A DNA stretch of 64,000 nt, taken from NCBI RefSeq assembly GCF_048771995.1, contig NC_133034.1, forward strand, positions 5,219,001 to 5,283,000. The letters are read 5' to 3'. Below, one piece after another: positions 8,601 through 21,100 of the stretch; position 1 is the stretch's first letter; each line of letters starts with the position of its first letter. The position numbers were made by a program, and so were the translations under genes. The notes below the pieces were generated by a model, which worked only from the letters and a program-made list of their open reading frames with translations, made no database searches and had not been told where the DNA came from. The stretch comes from Taeniopygia guttata. Lineage: Eukaryota; Chordata; Aves; Passeriformes; Estrildidae.

Positions 8601-10602
8601 GGAAGGTGAGTGCAGAACTTCATCCCCAGCACCTGTCCTTCCCTCTTCCCCAGAGCCATTGTGTTCGTGGTGGACAGCGTGGCCTTCCAGCGGGAGGTGA
8701 AGGATGTGGCAGAGTTCCTGTACCAGGTGCTGGTGGACAGCACCGTGCTCAGGAACGCGCCCGCGCTGCTCATCGCCTGCAACAAGCAAGGTACCCATGG
8801 CTGGGCCTGGCCAGGCCTGCAGGGCTTCGTGCCACGGCTGCTGGACTTGGGAGTTGGGATTGCAGCAAAAGGAAGGCTGGAATTTAGGTTTAAACTCTGG
8901 CTACTCAGCAGGAGTGTGTGAAGGACCACTTGGGAGAGCTGCAGCTCTTTGGGTGGGTGTAGGTAATGCAGGTGGCTTTTGTGTGGTTTTTTTTTTCCTG
9001 CTTGCTTTTTGCAGAGCTGTTCCTCAGTTTCCAGGCAGGAGGAACTAGGATCAGCTTGAGCACAGTGAACTATCCCTATGCACTTGGCAGCTTCAGAGTT
9101 AAAATGTTCAGCTGCCAGGGTTTCATGTTTTCTCTGGAGTAGCCTGAATACCCAGCTACTGGAAAAGACTCTATTTTGAGATCCCTACAGGTTCTACAGT
9201 GAAAGTGTGGGTCCCTCTGTTAACAGCTGGATATTTTGGGGCACTATCAGATCTGGATTTTGTAATTATTTCCTGCGCTTAACTCAGGAGCTGCCTGAGG
9301 CCTTCACAGCTCTGCGTGCCACAGGTGGAAAGCACAGGGCAGGAGGGAGTGCTGGTGCATCAAACCCATCCTCTCAACTATCTTCCTGCCCAGCAAGAAG
9401 TTAATTCCCTGCATTGTATCAGACTGCTGGGTTGTTCCCCTTCATGCCTGTGATCCCAAAGCTCCAGCATCCCTCATCCCACGGCTGTCCTTGTCCTGGT
9501 AGCTCCAGTGACTGCACAGTATGAACTGGCCTTACTTTAGGGGAAGTAACCAGGTTCTGAATTCTGACAACCAAAGAGCTGATTTTCTTCTTTTCTCTCC
9601 AGATGTCACAATGGCAAAATCAGCAAAACTTATCCAGCAACAGCTGGAGAAAGAGCTGTAAGTATGGAATGGGATCTCAATCCCTCTGAGCTTTTCCTTT
9701 TTCTCTTCCCTCAGTGCTCAGTGAGCTCCCTTGAGCTGTGTCTGAGTTCCCTGTGGAGCTGGGAGCAGTCTGTTTGGTCTGGGGCTTGGCAGTGCTGGGT
9801 TTACAGTTGGACTCCATGGTCTTAGAGGGCTTTTCCAAGCTAAATGATTCCCTGGATCTATAACCCCTTTGGCCAGCAGACGGCAGCAGGGGTGTTTGTG
9901 CTGTGCCTCCTCCAGGCTGCATACCCAACCTTCTGCTTTTTAGCAGAGCAGTTAGTTGCCACATATTCACATTCTCCAGGAAAATAAGGGTTGCTTTTTC
10001 TGATGTGGAGCATTTGCCAGCTACCTGTGTGTAGGTGCTGGATTTCTAGGTAGTTAATGTGCTGTGTTAGGCACCATTATTCCAGTGTTTACCGTGGACA
10101 AACTGGGATAAGGACATCATCATCATCTGACTTCTGCTGTCCTTTATTGCAAAACCAAACCTGTTTGAACACCTTTCCTTGAGTACCCTCCTACTCCTTT
10201 GAACCTTTGCACTTGTGCCTTCCAACAGTGGCCAGAGGCCCTGGCTGAGCCTCACAGGGCAGTGCTGGGCCTTGTGTCCTTGCTGTAGCTGGCATGCTGC
10301 TGACAGCCCAAACATCCCAGAGCCGTGGTGCAGGTGATACTCCCCTGGTTCTCAGGTGCTGACCCTTTCCCTTCTCTCCCTGCAGCAATACCCTGCGGGT
10401 GACACGCTCTGCAGCCCCCACCAGCCTGGATGGCTCAGCCACAGGGGGCCCTGCCCAGCTGGGGAAGAAGGGCAAGGACTTCGACTTCTCCCAGCTGCCC
10501 ATGAAGGTGGAGTTTGTGGAGTGCAGTGCTCGAGGCAGCAAGGGAGAGGAGGGAGAGGCTGACTTGGAGGGCCTCCAGAAGTGGCTGGTGAAGGTGGCCT
10601 GA
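5513..10602 (+). CDS. SRPRB: Signal recognition particle receptor subunit beta
   Basis: ER membrane GTPase that anchors the SRP receptor alpha subunit, so that ribosome-nascent chains are delivered to the translocon. Seven exons (5513-5618, 5780-5874, 6850-6927, 8056-8138, 8654-8790, 9603-9657, 10386-10602) join to 256 aa, near the 271 aa of human. There is one N-terminal membrane segment at about residues 20-42 (ALSVLVALIVVAVTFLIW). GTPase motifs are P-loop GLCDAGKT (55-62), DLPGHE (101-106), NKQD (164-167) and a G5-like VECSA near 235. All are intact. Start 5513 is chosen because it has a strong context and matches the family N-terminus. The frame stays open upstream, but only through repeat DNA. 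The promoter looks like a housekeeping one. No break is seen. Confidence 0.97.
5683..5754. repeat. 18-bp tandem repeat in SRPRB intron 1
   Basis: Four exact copies of GGGCTCGGGTGTCCCGTT, in an intron of only 161 bp (5619-5779). The array ends 25 bases before exon 2. Confidence 0.95.
5780..5874 (+). CDS. SRPRB: SRPRB exon 2 with P-loop
   Basis: Acceptor CTCCCGCAG, donor GTGAGC. Encodes residues 36-67, the end of the membrane segment and GLCDAGKTLLFAR with the nucleotide-binding P-loop. Confidence 0.95.
5909..6048. repeat. Duplicated block in SRPRB intron 2
   Basis: Matches 3987-4126, with two differences visible over the first 131 bases, and then decays. It begins 34 bases after the exon 2 donor and is preceded by a short direct repeat, CAATGTATTCAATGTATT. 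Confidence 0.9.
6262..6531 (+). repeat. CR1 LINE 3' end in SRPRB intron 2
   Basis: Motifs GACTTGAGGTTGGATATCGG and GGATCCCTTCCAACTCTGGA, then TATTCTGTTACTG, are a diverged CR1 3' terminus in plus orientation. Confidence 0.75.
6850..6927 (+). CDS. SRPRB: SRPRB exon 3
   Basis: Acceptor TTCCCGCAG, donor GTGAGT. Encodes residues 68-93: LLSGRYRDTQTSITDSSA and the following strand, covering the switch I region with a conserved Thr. Confidence 0.95.
6928..8055 (+). other. SRPRB: SRPRB intron 3
   Basis: An intron of 1,128 bp with GT/AG borders. I see no repeat or extra exon that I can name. Confidence 0.7.
8056..8138 (+). CDS. SRPRB: SRPRB exon 4
   Basis: Acceptor GTTCCAG, donor GTAACC. Encodes residues 94-120, STNVTLIDLPGHESLRLQF onward, with the DxxG motif that contacts the gamma phosphate. 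Confidence 0.95.
8298..8385 (-). repeat. CR1 LINE 3' end fragment in SRPRB intron 4
   Basis: CACAGAATATCTTGAGTTGG, then GGGGCCCACAAGGAGCATCG, is the reverse complement of a common avian CR1 3' end. Confidence 0.8.
8654..8790 (+). CDS. SRPRB: SRPRB exon 5
   Basis: Acceptor TTCCCCAG, donor GTACCC. Encodes residues 121-166, AIVFVVDSVAFQREVKDVAE to LLIACNKQ. The NKQD motif is completed across the splice. Confidence 0.95.
9603..9657 (+). CDS. SRPRB: SRPRB exon 6
   Basis: A 55-base exon between acceptor CTCTCCAG and donor GTAAGT, encoding DVTMAKSAKLIQQQLEKE. Confidence 0.94.
9760..9858 (+). repeat. CR1 LINE 3' end in SRPRB intron 6
   Basis: GGCTTGGCAGTGCTGGGTTT, then GTTGGACTCCATGGTCTTAG and a tail like CCAAGCTAAATGATTCC, form a CR1 3' terminus in plus orientation. 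Confidence 0.8.
10386..10602 (+). CDS. SRPRB: SRPRB exon 7 and stop
   Basis: After acceptor CCTGCAG it encodes residues 185-256, NTLRVTRSAAPTSLDGSA to LEGLQKWLVKVA, and stops at TGA 10600-10602. The G5 region VECSA is here. Confidence 0.95.
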
Positions 10603-13600
10603 ACAGAGATGGACAGGGTTGGGGGGCTGAAGGGAAAAAGACGGTCTGGAGCACTCAAATCTCATCTTGATGTAAAAAGAAGGAACTTCAGCTGGAAGTC
10701 AGCACTGTGGTGTCTTCTGCTGCTTGTGGGCTTGAGAGCAACATGGCAATTGCTGGTGTGATTCCCTCTTGACTGTCCCTTCATGCTGCAATGTTTTTAT
10801 CCTCTCCCCTCTTCCCTTGCCCTCTGGGTTGCTGAACCTTTGGGCTTTCCTTTTTCTTTAATCTTTAGGTTTTTCATCTTGTAGTTGCCTAGCGAATTAG
10901 GAAGGGGTGCACTGACAGGTGAGTTTTAGAGGCTGGAGTGTGCCTGTCGTTTCCTGCCATGGTTTAGACCCCTGTTACCTCTCAGAGCCCCTGACCACCT
11001 TATGGATGGGGCTGCTGGGGAGCACTGCACAAGCTCCCTAAGTTGGGCAGGCATTGAGAGAGTATAAAAAGCTTATTTCCTCTTTGTGTCTGTCTTCCCA
11101 TTGTTCCAAACTGATGCAGCCCCATTTCTGTGGGGCAGGGAGAGTGTGAAATGCCCAAACCAGACTGCCCTGCTTTACTCCCTGGGCTCAGTTCTGTGCC
11201 CATGTCTGGTGATTTCCTCTCTTGATCAGCTCCTGGGAGTTTTTCTTCAGCTGAGGGCTGTGTCCTGAAAGCTGCACTCTGCTTTTCCTTCCAGGCCCTC
11301 CTCCCACAGCCAGGAACAAACACTCTAAGAGGGGCAGAGCTACAGGGGGTCATGGCATGAAACTGTGAGATGGGCACAATTTCAGATCTGTACCTGCAGC
11401 TGGCAGCTGTTGTACCAGGCATTTGCTGTGCAATCTTCTGCTTCCCCTGCTCCAGTGGCTGCAGGAAGGGCTTGCTTTGTGTGTAATTAATCAGTCAGCA
11501 CTTATGGCAAAGTGAGAGGGAAAGTCAAGGAGCTGCCAGCACGTGGGTGTGCTTCCTCCTTGTGGCAGAGATGCTCAAGGAATGGGGAAAGAAATAGGAG
11601 ATCTTCCCAGTTTGTGTCACATTACAGAGTTCTAGCGCAGTGACATTTTCCCTTTGTGGCTTCCCCTGTTGTTTAGGGTTGTGGGGGTAGCTGGCTCCTG
11701 GCAGACCCATTTTGTAGTTTGTAGGCCACTCTCCCCTGTGGTTTGAGTCCTTCATCACTCATCTGTTGTGTTCTTTTCTTTCTTTGGGGCTTTTCCTGCC
11801 TTCCTGCACCATTGCCAAGTGTTGGGAAGAGCAGGAACAGCCTTCAGCAAAACCCTGTGCGTATAATGAAGCTGGTCCTTGCATTTTCAGCCTCAGGAAC
11901 CATCCATGCCGGAGGTGGGGAGGGTTATATTTACCAAACATGTTACATTCTTCTGTTTCCTGCAGGCAGAGTCCTGTTGGAACGTGTTTGTCATGCTTTG
12001 AACTCCTTTAGCTGGAGGTCTTGGGCTGCCTGCTTCAGATCCATAATGCTGAAGTGATTTTGGGCAGAAAATTGCTGTTTCTTTGGCTGATTGTTCTTGC
12101 AAACATGCAGAAGCCGAGCACCAGCCTCAGCTTAAGGGGGGAGGTACCATGAGGCCGTGGTGGGTTTTAAGTTATTATTTTAAAAAGTATTCCTTAAGTA
12201 AATTCTTTTATGCTTAAATGTTTGTTCTCAAGTCTTGCTTCAGTCTGTGTGTTTACTTTGGCTCTTCCCAGCAGTGTCAGATCCACATGGATGGGGTCTG
12301 CTCCTGCTCAGCACAATGCTGGGGATCAACCTTCCTGCTCTGTGGCCAGGTCTGTGTTGTCAAAAAACATTGTTTTCTGCACACAGAGGGCTTTGGGGTT
12401 GGTTTTTATTTTGGTTTTATACTTACTTCTTGGTCCAACTAATTGAGAAATTGATAATCACTTAGCAGAAAGCACCCACAAATCATAATTGAAAGGCACT
12501 TTGGTGATGTGCCCAGGAAAGCTCCAGCCAGCTGTGGTGGCTGTGGTGGCAGAGCAGCACTGCTCTGCCCTGGAGGTGGCTGTGGCACCCGTGGCTGTGC
12601 TGGATGGAGATGAGATGCCTCAGCTTTCCCAGGCTGGGGAGTGGCTGCACGGCCACGGAGCCGCTCGTGCCGGAGCACAGAGCAGAGCTCCAGGAGTTTT
12701 TTGGGCCTCACTCCACAATTTTATTAAATATTTAAATATTCAGGGCTGGTTTTCCCCAGTGGCTGAGGGAAAAGAGCAGAACTGGAAATTCTGAGTGTTG
12801 TTTTCTTGTTTTTCTTGATTCCCTGGTCAGCTCCATGCTTTGTTCTTTGCTCTCCTGACCTTGTTCCCAGCCCGTGGCTCTGCTGGCTGGGAGTGCTGCT
12901 CCTGAGGCTGCAGCTCAGCAGGGCTGTGTTGGGATGGCTTTGGCAGGACAGTGGGATGTGATAAACTCAGCCCCTTCTTGCTGCAGCTGCCTGACCCTGA
13001 GTCAGGAGCCCGCTGCATTCACACATCTCCAGGGGCTGAGGCCTTCACTGTGCTAAAGCTCTTTTGGTCTATGTCTTTGATTCTCTGAATTGTTCCCCTG
13101 GAAAAGACGGATGTTTTTGGAGGAGAATGACGAGCACAGTAATAACCAGGACAGCATTAAACCTGAAAGAGGAGGAGAGATTGCTGAAAGGCAAAGAAAA
13201 GCAAAAATAACCATGCCTGGACAGCAGCATCCCAAGGGGTGGTTTCCAAGGCTCCCCAACACAGGTGTTCCAGCTGTGACCGTCCCTGTGCACAGAGCCA
13301 CCACCCTGGCACCTTTGGGGCCAGGAGCTTCTGTTGGCCCCATTGGGCCACCTCCTGCACTTTGTGACCAGCCCCTCCTGGGGCTTGTCCTGCTGGGTGC
13401 TACCCCTAGTGTGAAAGAAGTGGAGAAAGTTACAGAAGGTCAGGTGGGTGTTCAGGGGAAATCTGCCAGGTAGAGGTGGAACAGGAATAGGGATAACATG
13501 GAGAGAGCTCTTTTTTGTGAAGACTTTGGTGACCCGGAGCAAATCCAGGGCAGGTCTGCTCCTGTCCTCTCCCCAGACTCCTTCCATGAATATGGATGCT

Positions 13601-14509
13601 GCAGGACCACGATCACAGGGAAAAGCCATGGGGTAAGAACAGCAGGGCCTGAATACATTCAACCCATAAAACCCCTGAAAGAACGCCCCAAACCCACTGC
13701 ATCCTGCCCAGAGCCCCCTGCACTGAAAAAATTACAGGATTTTGAAGTAGCTCAGTGCTTGACATAAGTAGATGGACTTGTTAGGCCATGGGTTGAACTT
13801 GATGTGAACCCTAAGGCTGTGCTGTGTCAGGCAGAGATGGATCAGAAGGAAACCTGGAGCTGACAATCTGATCAATAATAATAGTAAAGATCATTAATAA
13901 TAGTTAGAACAGGCAAAGCTGCAGTTAAAATATTACTTTAAAATGCTCTAGCAGATTGTGGTCTGTGTACTGTAACAACCCCATCACTGTGTGGACTAAC
14001 AGAACCCACTAAACCCTCACCAAAACCCACCCGAGGGGTGTGAGACAAACAAAACAGCAATGTGAAGGGTGAGAAGGACCCAGGCTCTTGCTCAGGACAT
14101 GGTGTGAGGGAGAGGGAATGAAACTTTTTAATTGCCAGGCATTTCTTTGTTCATGGTCCCTCTGAGGCACCAGCTCGGGCAACTGACTACCAGAACTGCT
14201 CTGTGCCAATAAACCTGGCAGGGATGAGAACCTCGGGTCAAAACCTTCTGCTGTGCCTGCAGCCCCTGCCTGTGTCCCCGTGCCCATCAGTGAGATGCAG
14301 GCAGGGCTGCCAGGTTCCATGGGACTGCAGGTAGGACTCCTGGGCCGGCCCTGGGCTCTGTCTAGCCCCTACCAGCCCTCCCCCATCACCGGTGGAGCTG
14401 CAGAAGAATGTCCCCCCAGCTGGAATGTGCTCAGTATGGGCCAGGCTGGGACCTGCAGCCTCCCCAGGGCTTGTCTTGCTGGTGGGGGGAGACCAAGAAC
14501 GCACCACAG
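10603..14509. other. SRPRB 3' UTR and convergent spacer
   Basis: Spacer between the SRPRB stop and the SLCO2A1 3' end. On the + strand, ATTAAA at 12723-12728 and AATAAA at 14208-14213 could end SRPRB transcripts, but none lies close to the stop, so the UTR length is unresolved. Open frames at 13069-13662 (-) and 13090-13473 (+) match no family I know. No RAB6B exon is recognised here. Confidence 0.6.
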
Positions 14510-15013
14510 TTGGAAAAGTGACCTTTATTTAAAAAATAAAAAGAGCAACAAACCCCAGATGATCTGCAATAAACCCCTCGTGATGTTTTGTCCCAACACG
14601 TGTGCGGTGTCCCTGCTGACCTGTGCGGGGGCTGCGGGCTGGGGGACACCGGGCAGCCCCTCCGGGCTGGCAGCCACCTCCCCTGCTGCTGTCCCGGCCG
14701 GGAATGTCACCCCGGAGCGGGGCCGTGGCCCGCAGCAGGCACTTCTCCGGGTCCCTGCCTTCCAGCCCCCTCTGCCTCCTGCTCCAGCCGGCCGGGGCTG
14801 CCCCTCCCAGGGTGTCGGGGAGCGCGGCTGGAGCCCCTGGGAGCCGCCACTCCCGGGACGGGGCTGGCCGGAGCATCCATCCCTCGCCGGGAGCCCCTGG
14901 GCTGCGGGAGAGGAGCTCGGAGCTGCGGAGCCGCTCCCGTGGGAAGTAAAACAAACCCAAACAAGACAAAGTAGTGGCAGTGGGTGATGGGGGTGCGAGT
15001 CAGTCCTCGGGGG
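14510..15013 (-). terminator. SLCO2A1: SLCO2A1 3' UTR with poly(A) signal
   Basis: On the minus strand AATAAA occupies 14529-14524, about 485 bases after the stop. The UTR is GC-rich at 14590-14950. A plus-strand AATAAA lies next to it at 14535-14540, and another at about 14569. Confidence 0.75.
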
Positions 15014-15134
15014 CTACACCAGCCCCGCCGCCTTCTCCTGCACGTTGTACTCCTTGCTCCTCTTCACCTTCCAGCTGATGAGGGCGAGCAGCACGGTGCC
15101 CACCACCTTGTAGCCCACCTGCAGCCCCAGGTAT
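15014..15134 (-). CDS. SLCO2A1: SLCO2A1 exon 14 and stop
   Basis: Encodes residues 595-634, [20 protein letters not shown] to [13 protein letters not shown], then TAG (complement of 15014-15016). This is the last membrane span, with Lys604 and the cytoplasmic tail. Confidence 0.95.
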
Positions 15135-18100
15135 CTGCCGGGAGAAGAGCAGGGACATGCCAGGTCTGCAGCTGGCACTTCCAGCCGGCCCCAGGCTGGC
15201 TGGGGCCCCTGCCCAGGGCACAGGGTACCTGTTTCGGAGGAAATCGTTGTTGTAGTAGGCGCAGAAGCGGCCCGGGGTGCACTGCTGCTGCTGCCAGTAG
15301 ATGCAGGAGGAGTCGATGAGGGCTCCGAACATGGCCGGGGCCGGCAGCCAGGCTGGTGGGGAGAGAGGATGGGGTCAGCTGCTGATCCCGAGGGGTTCAG
15401 TGCCTCTCGCAGCCCCAGCAGCCCCCCAGCCTCATTCAGACTCTCACCCAGCAGTCTCATCAGTAAGAACTGGACTCCGATGGCAAATGACTTCTCATCC
15501 TGGTTCACCACCCTGCAGGGGAGAAGACAACGGGAGGTCAGAGCTGCTGGCCCTGGATTTGGCCAAGACTTGGGCTGGTTGCACGTTTATGACATCCCGT
15601 TGATCCCAGCATGGGGAAACATCCTGGAACTGAGGAGCCCACACACCACTCACCGTAACACCATCATGTAGAGGGGGTTGTGGGACAGGCAGGCCACCAG
15701 GGCAGCAAAGGAGATGAGGAATATGGCAGGAAGGAGCATATGGGAACAGCTGACTGGACAAGAGCCCGTGTAAGTGGAGAACAGCTCATTCCCATTCAGG
15801 GAACAGTTGTGGTAGATCTGTTGGAAATGTTTGGAACAAAACAGACGTCAGACTCCCAGCACCAGGATCAGCTTTCTTGGGACAAATCATCCCAATATCC
15901 CTGTGCAGGACGCCCATAAGAGCACCAGCTCCAATTTTAAGGCACAGCCATGGCATCCTGTGATGGGATTTGCCACCATCCCTGTTCCTCCAAGCAGGTT
16001 CCCAGAGCCTTACAGCAATTCTCCAGGGCACCTTCCCAGGGCTCAGCACACCGTGTGGAAAAGATTCCACCCCATTATGGCATTTGCTGGGTTCCAGCAG
16101 CATCACTTCACTATTCCCAGCAAGGCTGCTTTGGTAACCACTTGCTTTACTCACCGTTTGTCTGGGGTTGGAGGGGTTGGTGGTGCTGTTGGTGCAGCCA
16201 GCAAAGCAGGGTGAGATGTATTCCGTGGTGTTTTTCCAGCACACGGGGTGGAAGATCTGCTTAGAGCATTGGCACCCAACCCGCGCCTTAACCTGCTGCT
16301 GGGAATTGGGTGTACTGCCAGAAAGGAGGGGGGAGAAAATGGTAAAAAGTTAAGAAATAGGACAGGAAGAATTTAAAAAAAAAAAATCCCTTTTGCTAGT
16401 TGAGCAGTTTTCCTGTTCCTGTTTGGGCTGGGACGCTGCCAGCAGCAGCCTGGCCTTCTGCCAGGCCCTGATCCCTGCAGGTACCTCTGGAAGTGTGCAG
16501 TGAATGTCACAGGAATTATGTTATGTCTACAAACAAGTACTGACACACTTCTTTTCTCTTTTTTTTTTTTTTTTTTTTTTTCATTTTTTTTTCAGCTGTA
16601 AATTAATCGGCCAAAAGCCTGTAGAAATGGAGCCGGGCTCCATCCAGAGCTGCACAAACAGATGTGTGAACAGCCACAGCTGCAAACACCACATGGACAC
16701 AAACTGAAAGTGGGCATGCTCCCAAACAAGCCTGATGGCTGTGGAAGTGAAGAGAACAAACCCAAATCAGCCCTGTCCTCCCTCACTCCCCCAAGGACTG
16801 TATCTGCTGGAGTCACACAGCCTGAATCCTGCAGGAATGTGGCACTGGGGAGCTGCCCTTGGGCAGGGTGGGATGGGGCTGCTCCACCCCCTGTGGGAAG
16901 ATGGCATCAGAAATCTCTTCCTTGCTGGCAGTGCACTGGGAAATGAGCTCAATGCTCTTGACATCAAGCCTTGGTCATATACAAATGTCATTTTTATCTT
17001 GGGAAGTCATGGTAAGAGCCAAAAATGTCCACTGAGGTGAGGAGAAAGATGATGTCCAGCTGGAATACTGGGAGCGTGTGAAGTGATGTGGACACAATGT
17101 TACTAATTTTCCCTTAAAAATCCACAGTGAAAAATTACACCCTGCTTGTTTGGCCCAGAAAATCATGGATAATCGCCCTCCCAAAGTCTCTGGGTTGTGA
17201 AGCACCTGGATCTCCTCCATGCAGTGGGGATGTCTTCTGCCTCTCCCCCTGTGTGTATCCCTCCCCACGGATAAGAGCTGGAGAAACGAGGAGCTGGGAG
17301 CAGCACCTGCATTACCTGGGGTGGTAGATGCCCTCGATGTGCCCTGTGGAGCAGCCCATGAAGAAGATGGGCAGGCAGATGAGGATGGAGAAGACGAGCA
17401 CCACCACGGCGAAGCGCGGGATGGCGCGCAGGGAGAAGGAGAAGCGCTTCATGATGATCCCTCCCAGCAGCATCCCCAGGGCCGCTGCCGGCAGGTTCAC
17501 AGCTCCTGCAGAGGGATGGAGCCTTCAGGGCTGTCCTGCCTGCCCAACACCCCTCCATGGGCACGGGGCAGCTCTCTGGACCTCACAGGAGTTGGGAGAA
17601 CCTGCAGATCCAGCTGTTGTCCAAGACAGCCCAAACCCAAGGCAGCTGGGGAATTATAGGTCAGGAAAGTCACCAAATACCCCAAGATGAACCCCAGGTC
17701 TCATCCAAAAATCAGCTTTCACTGATTTCTTCTCCAGGATTTAAAAAAGCCTGGAGAATATGGGCAGTTGGCTCCCTGCTGGTGGATATTTTTTGTCTCC
17801 ATCCATGCTCACCTATGAGGAAGTTGGCCTGGGAAGGGGAGGCACCATACTGCTTCTCCAGGAATTTGTTGAGGAAGGTGGCCAGACCCGCAATGACGGA
17901 GGAGAAGCTGCACTGAGCCAGCACTAGGAGGATGAAGAGGGGGTTGAGCAGCAGCCTGAGGAAGATCTTTGGGAATCCTACAGGGAAATCATAGGAAAAA
18001 TGTCTTTTAGCCATGTGATCCTCGGAATAAACCCCCACCCTTAGCCTGCTCCCAGTAAGGATGTCTGTGGGATGATGATGATCTGCTGGGGATGTCTGTA

Positions 18101-21100
18101 GGCATGGGAAGGTGGGAGGGGAGACACCCTAATGTGTCCCAGCAGCTGGCAGCACCATGGATGTGTTTTCCTGGTGGGACATTGTGTCCTCTGGCCCCAT
18201 CAACAGAGGCAGATGGACCCTGAGAGCAGCTCTGTTTATTTGGTCTCTTATGAGTTTTCTAATTAGCAGAGAGTGGTGGAGAGCCAGCATCCATCAAAGC
18301 CCAAAGAGAGGAGAAGAGGGAGCTGACAGCGCCAGGATATGACTGCAGTGGAGGAAGAGGCAGGGAGAGAGGGGCTTTATGTGGGAAGAAATCCTCCTGG
18401 AGCTGAAAGAGTCATTAATCTGGTCTCTCAGCAGTGACATTCCTCTCAAGCCTCTTTTGGCTTCACATAAACAGTGTCAGCTGCACTGGGGTGACCTCGC
18501 TGAGGAGCTGGTGGCGCCGGCAGCCCCATGCCCACTCCTGGAGCTGGGCTTAAACCTCCCAGTGACCCTTTCCTGGCACACTCGTACCACTTTAAGGTCC
18601 TCAACGCAAAATTTGGAAACAATTCAGGCCCCAAGAGAGGCCTCAAGAGGTCTGTAGCCAGAGGGAGGCTGTGCCCACCTTCCATGTCCTTAGGCCCTCG
18701 TGGTGCTGGAGCTGGTCCACACACGGTGATGGGCTACCAAGGACTCCCAACAAACCCCCTCGGTGTGAATCTGCCAATGTGGGGGTCCCCACCCACCCCA
18801 CATGGCCCAGCACGGCCCAGCATCCCCATCCACCCTCTCCTGGACCCCCAGCAGGTTACTTTTGATGAACTCCAGCAGGGAAGTCTCTTGAGCAGCCCCT
18901 GTCTCCATCTTCCTGAGCATCCCGGCCTCCGTGTTCCGCTCCTGGGAGGGAGAGAGGAGCAGCCTGTGGTGAGAGGGGCTGGCACTGTCCTGGCACAGGC
19001 AGCCTCAGGAGGGCCAGGGTCTGTCCCAGGGCCAAGCCTGACAATTGCAGCAAAGCCCCATCCCACGTGCCCTGAGCACTTCTCCAGGCTGGGAGAGCTG
19101 GGGGTGTTCACCTGGAGAAGAGAAGGCTCTGGGGAGAGCCCCTTCCACGGCTTAAAGGGGCTCCAAGAGAACTGGAGGTGGACTTTGGACAAGGGCCTGG
19201 AGTGCCAAGACAAGGGAGAATGGCTTCCCACTGCCATTAGGGTTAGATGGGATCTTGGGACAAATTCTTGTGGTGGGGAGGCCCTGGCACAGGGTAACTG
19301 GAGAAGCTGTGGATGCCCCATCCCTGGAAGTGTCCAAGGCCAGGTTGGACAGGGCTTGGAGCAACCTGGAATAGTAGAAGGTGTCTGCCCATGGCAGAGA
19401 GTGGAACAGGATGAGCTTTAAGGTCCTTCCTACCCAAACCATTCCGGGATTCTGTGATTAAAGGGGTGAATTGTCTCAACTATCACTGCAGCCCCTGAGC
19501 AGAGCGGCAAGAAAACAGCTTGTTGTTGGGAGATTTTAAGAACTTGGAAATCCTTCCCCCCTGAACCCTGACAAAGCACCTCCCTTTTAACTCTGAAAAT
19601 GAAAGTTAGAGATAGTTCGGCTCAAGTCTGGGGAGCCCTTTAGCCGTAACTGTGAAATATTTGGGGTTTAATTTTACCTTTAAAGAATAAATGAGTAAAC
19701 AATTTCAAAACAGAACTAAAGTATTTTTGTAACAAAACCAGCGGGGTTGGGCTTTGAAAGCACCAAAATGATACATGTTAATTATTCTCCACATTTTAAT
19801 ATTTGTTTTAATGGGAAAGTATTGCTGGACTGCCTTCCTCCCTCCCATCCCTCTCCTCTGGGGACAGGTATTCCTCCCATGAGGGCATCCCTGGCTCCAG
19901 GACATTCCAGCCTCTGGACATGAGGTCTCACCTCTCCTTTCAGCATGTACCGAGGGAAGAAGAAGTAAGGGATGGAGGTGAGCACCAGGCAGCCCGAGGA
20001 GATGAGCAGCCCCAGCCACCAGGCTCCGATCCACCGCTGGTCGCTGGGCGTCAGGTCCACTGTCATTGAACACACAAGGACACGCTGTAAGAGCTCCAGG
20101 GGTGAAAGGGACAAATCTCCATCAAATATGGACTGGTGGAGTATATGAAGAGTCCCTGTGGGCACAATCCAAGGGTCTCTCCACTGGCATGTAAGAGCAA
20201 ATGGATGGAGGTGGGAGCTCCCACCAGTATTGGCAGCAAGACCAGCCCTGGTTGTGTTTGACCTTTGTTTGCCCTGGCCAGGAACCTGTACTGCCACTCA
20301 TCCCAGCTGTACTGAGCCTCCCAGGCGACTGCAGGATGGATTTGGTCAGCATGGAATCACGCTGGTGGCACAGGTTCAACTGCAACCCCTGAGCCAACCA
20401 GGGAGGCAGAGATCGTGGGGACCTGACTCCATCCTCTGCCTGGAGAACACAGTGGGTTGGACCATGCTGCTGACAGGGATGCTGAGCCAAGACAGGGACT
20501 GGGAAAGGCTGTGCCACTTTCCTGGAAAAAGTTGCTCTCCCATTGTTCCAGGCTCGGTCACCTTCTGCTCACAGGGACCGAGGGAAGGCCCTGTGCTGGC
20601 AGAAGCTCCTGGTTTCCAAGTGGACCAAGCTCCGGGCGCCTTCTCCGGAAAAAGGAGGAGAAGGTGAGAGCCGCTCTGTCTCCAGCACTCACATCCTTTG
20701 GCTGGGCCAAGTGATGCTCACGGGAGGTCTGACAGATTGCCTGGCTTGGCTTGGGGACGTGGCTACCCACGGCCGGGATGTGGCGGCTGGGAAGGAACCA
20801 CGGCCAGCTCCGGGTGGGAGCTCCGTGCCAGGATGAGACAGCAGAGGAGCCCACACCCCACTGAAACAATCAACCCACTTCCCCAAACAGGACCACTCCA
20901 CTCTGCAGCTTGGACGTCATCATGGAGCGACCGGGCAGAGGCTGCTAAATCCGTCTGCCGCCGCGGGGAGTGGGCCAAGGCTTTTTGGCATTTCCTGCCC
21001 ACGTTCATTTATTATTCTTATCAGGCACCGGACAAAAATGTCAGGCTCTGATCTCTCTAAGGAAACACAGGAAAAGCCACGTTAATGATGGAGCTGGGGA

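Noticed and set aside
13069-13662. Overlapping open frames on both strands in the SRPRB-SLCO2A1 spacer
   Set aside because: No domain, no matching splice partners and no similarity to RAB6B or any protein I know.
14253-14987. 244-codon plus-strand frame
   Set aside because: Lies across the SLCO2A1 3' UTR on the opposite strand, in GC-rich sequence, and resembles no protein.
18528-19421. 297-codon plus-strand frame
   Set aside because: Runs opposite SLCO2A1 exon 7 and into a CR1. It is a shadow frame.
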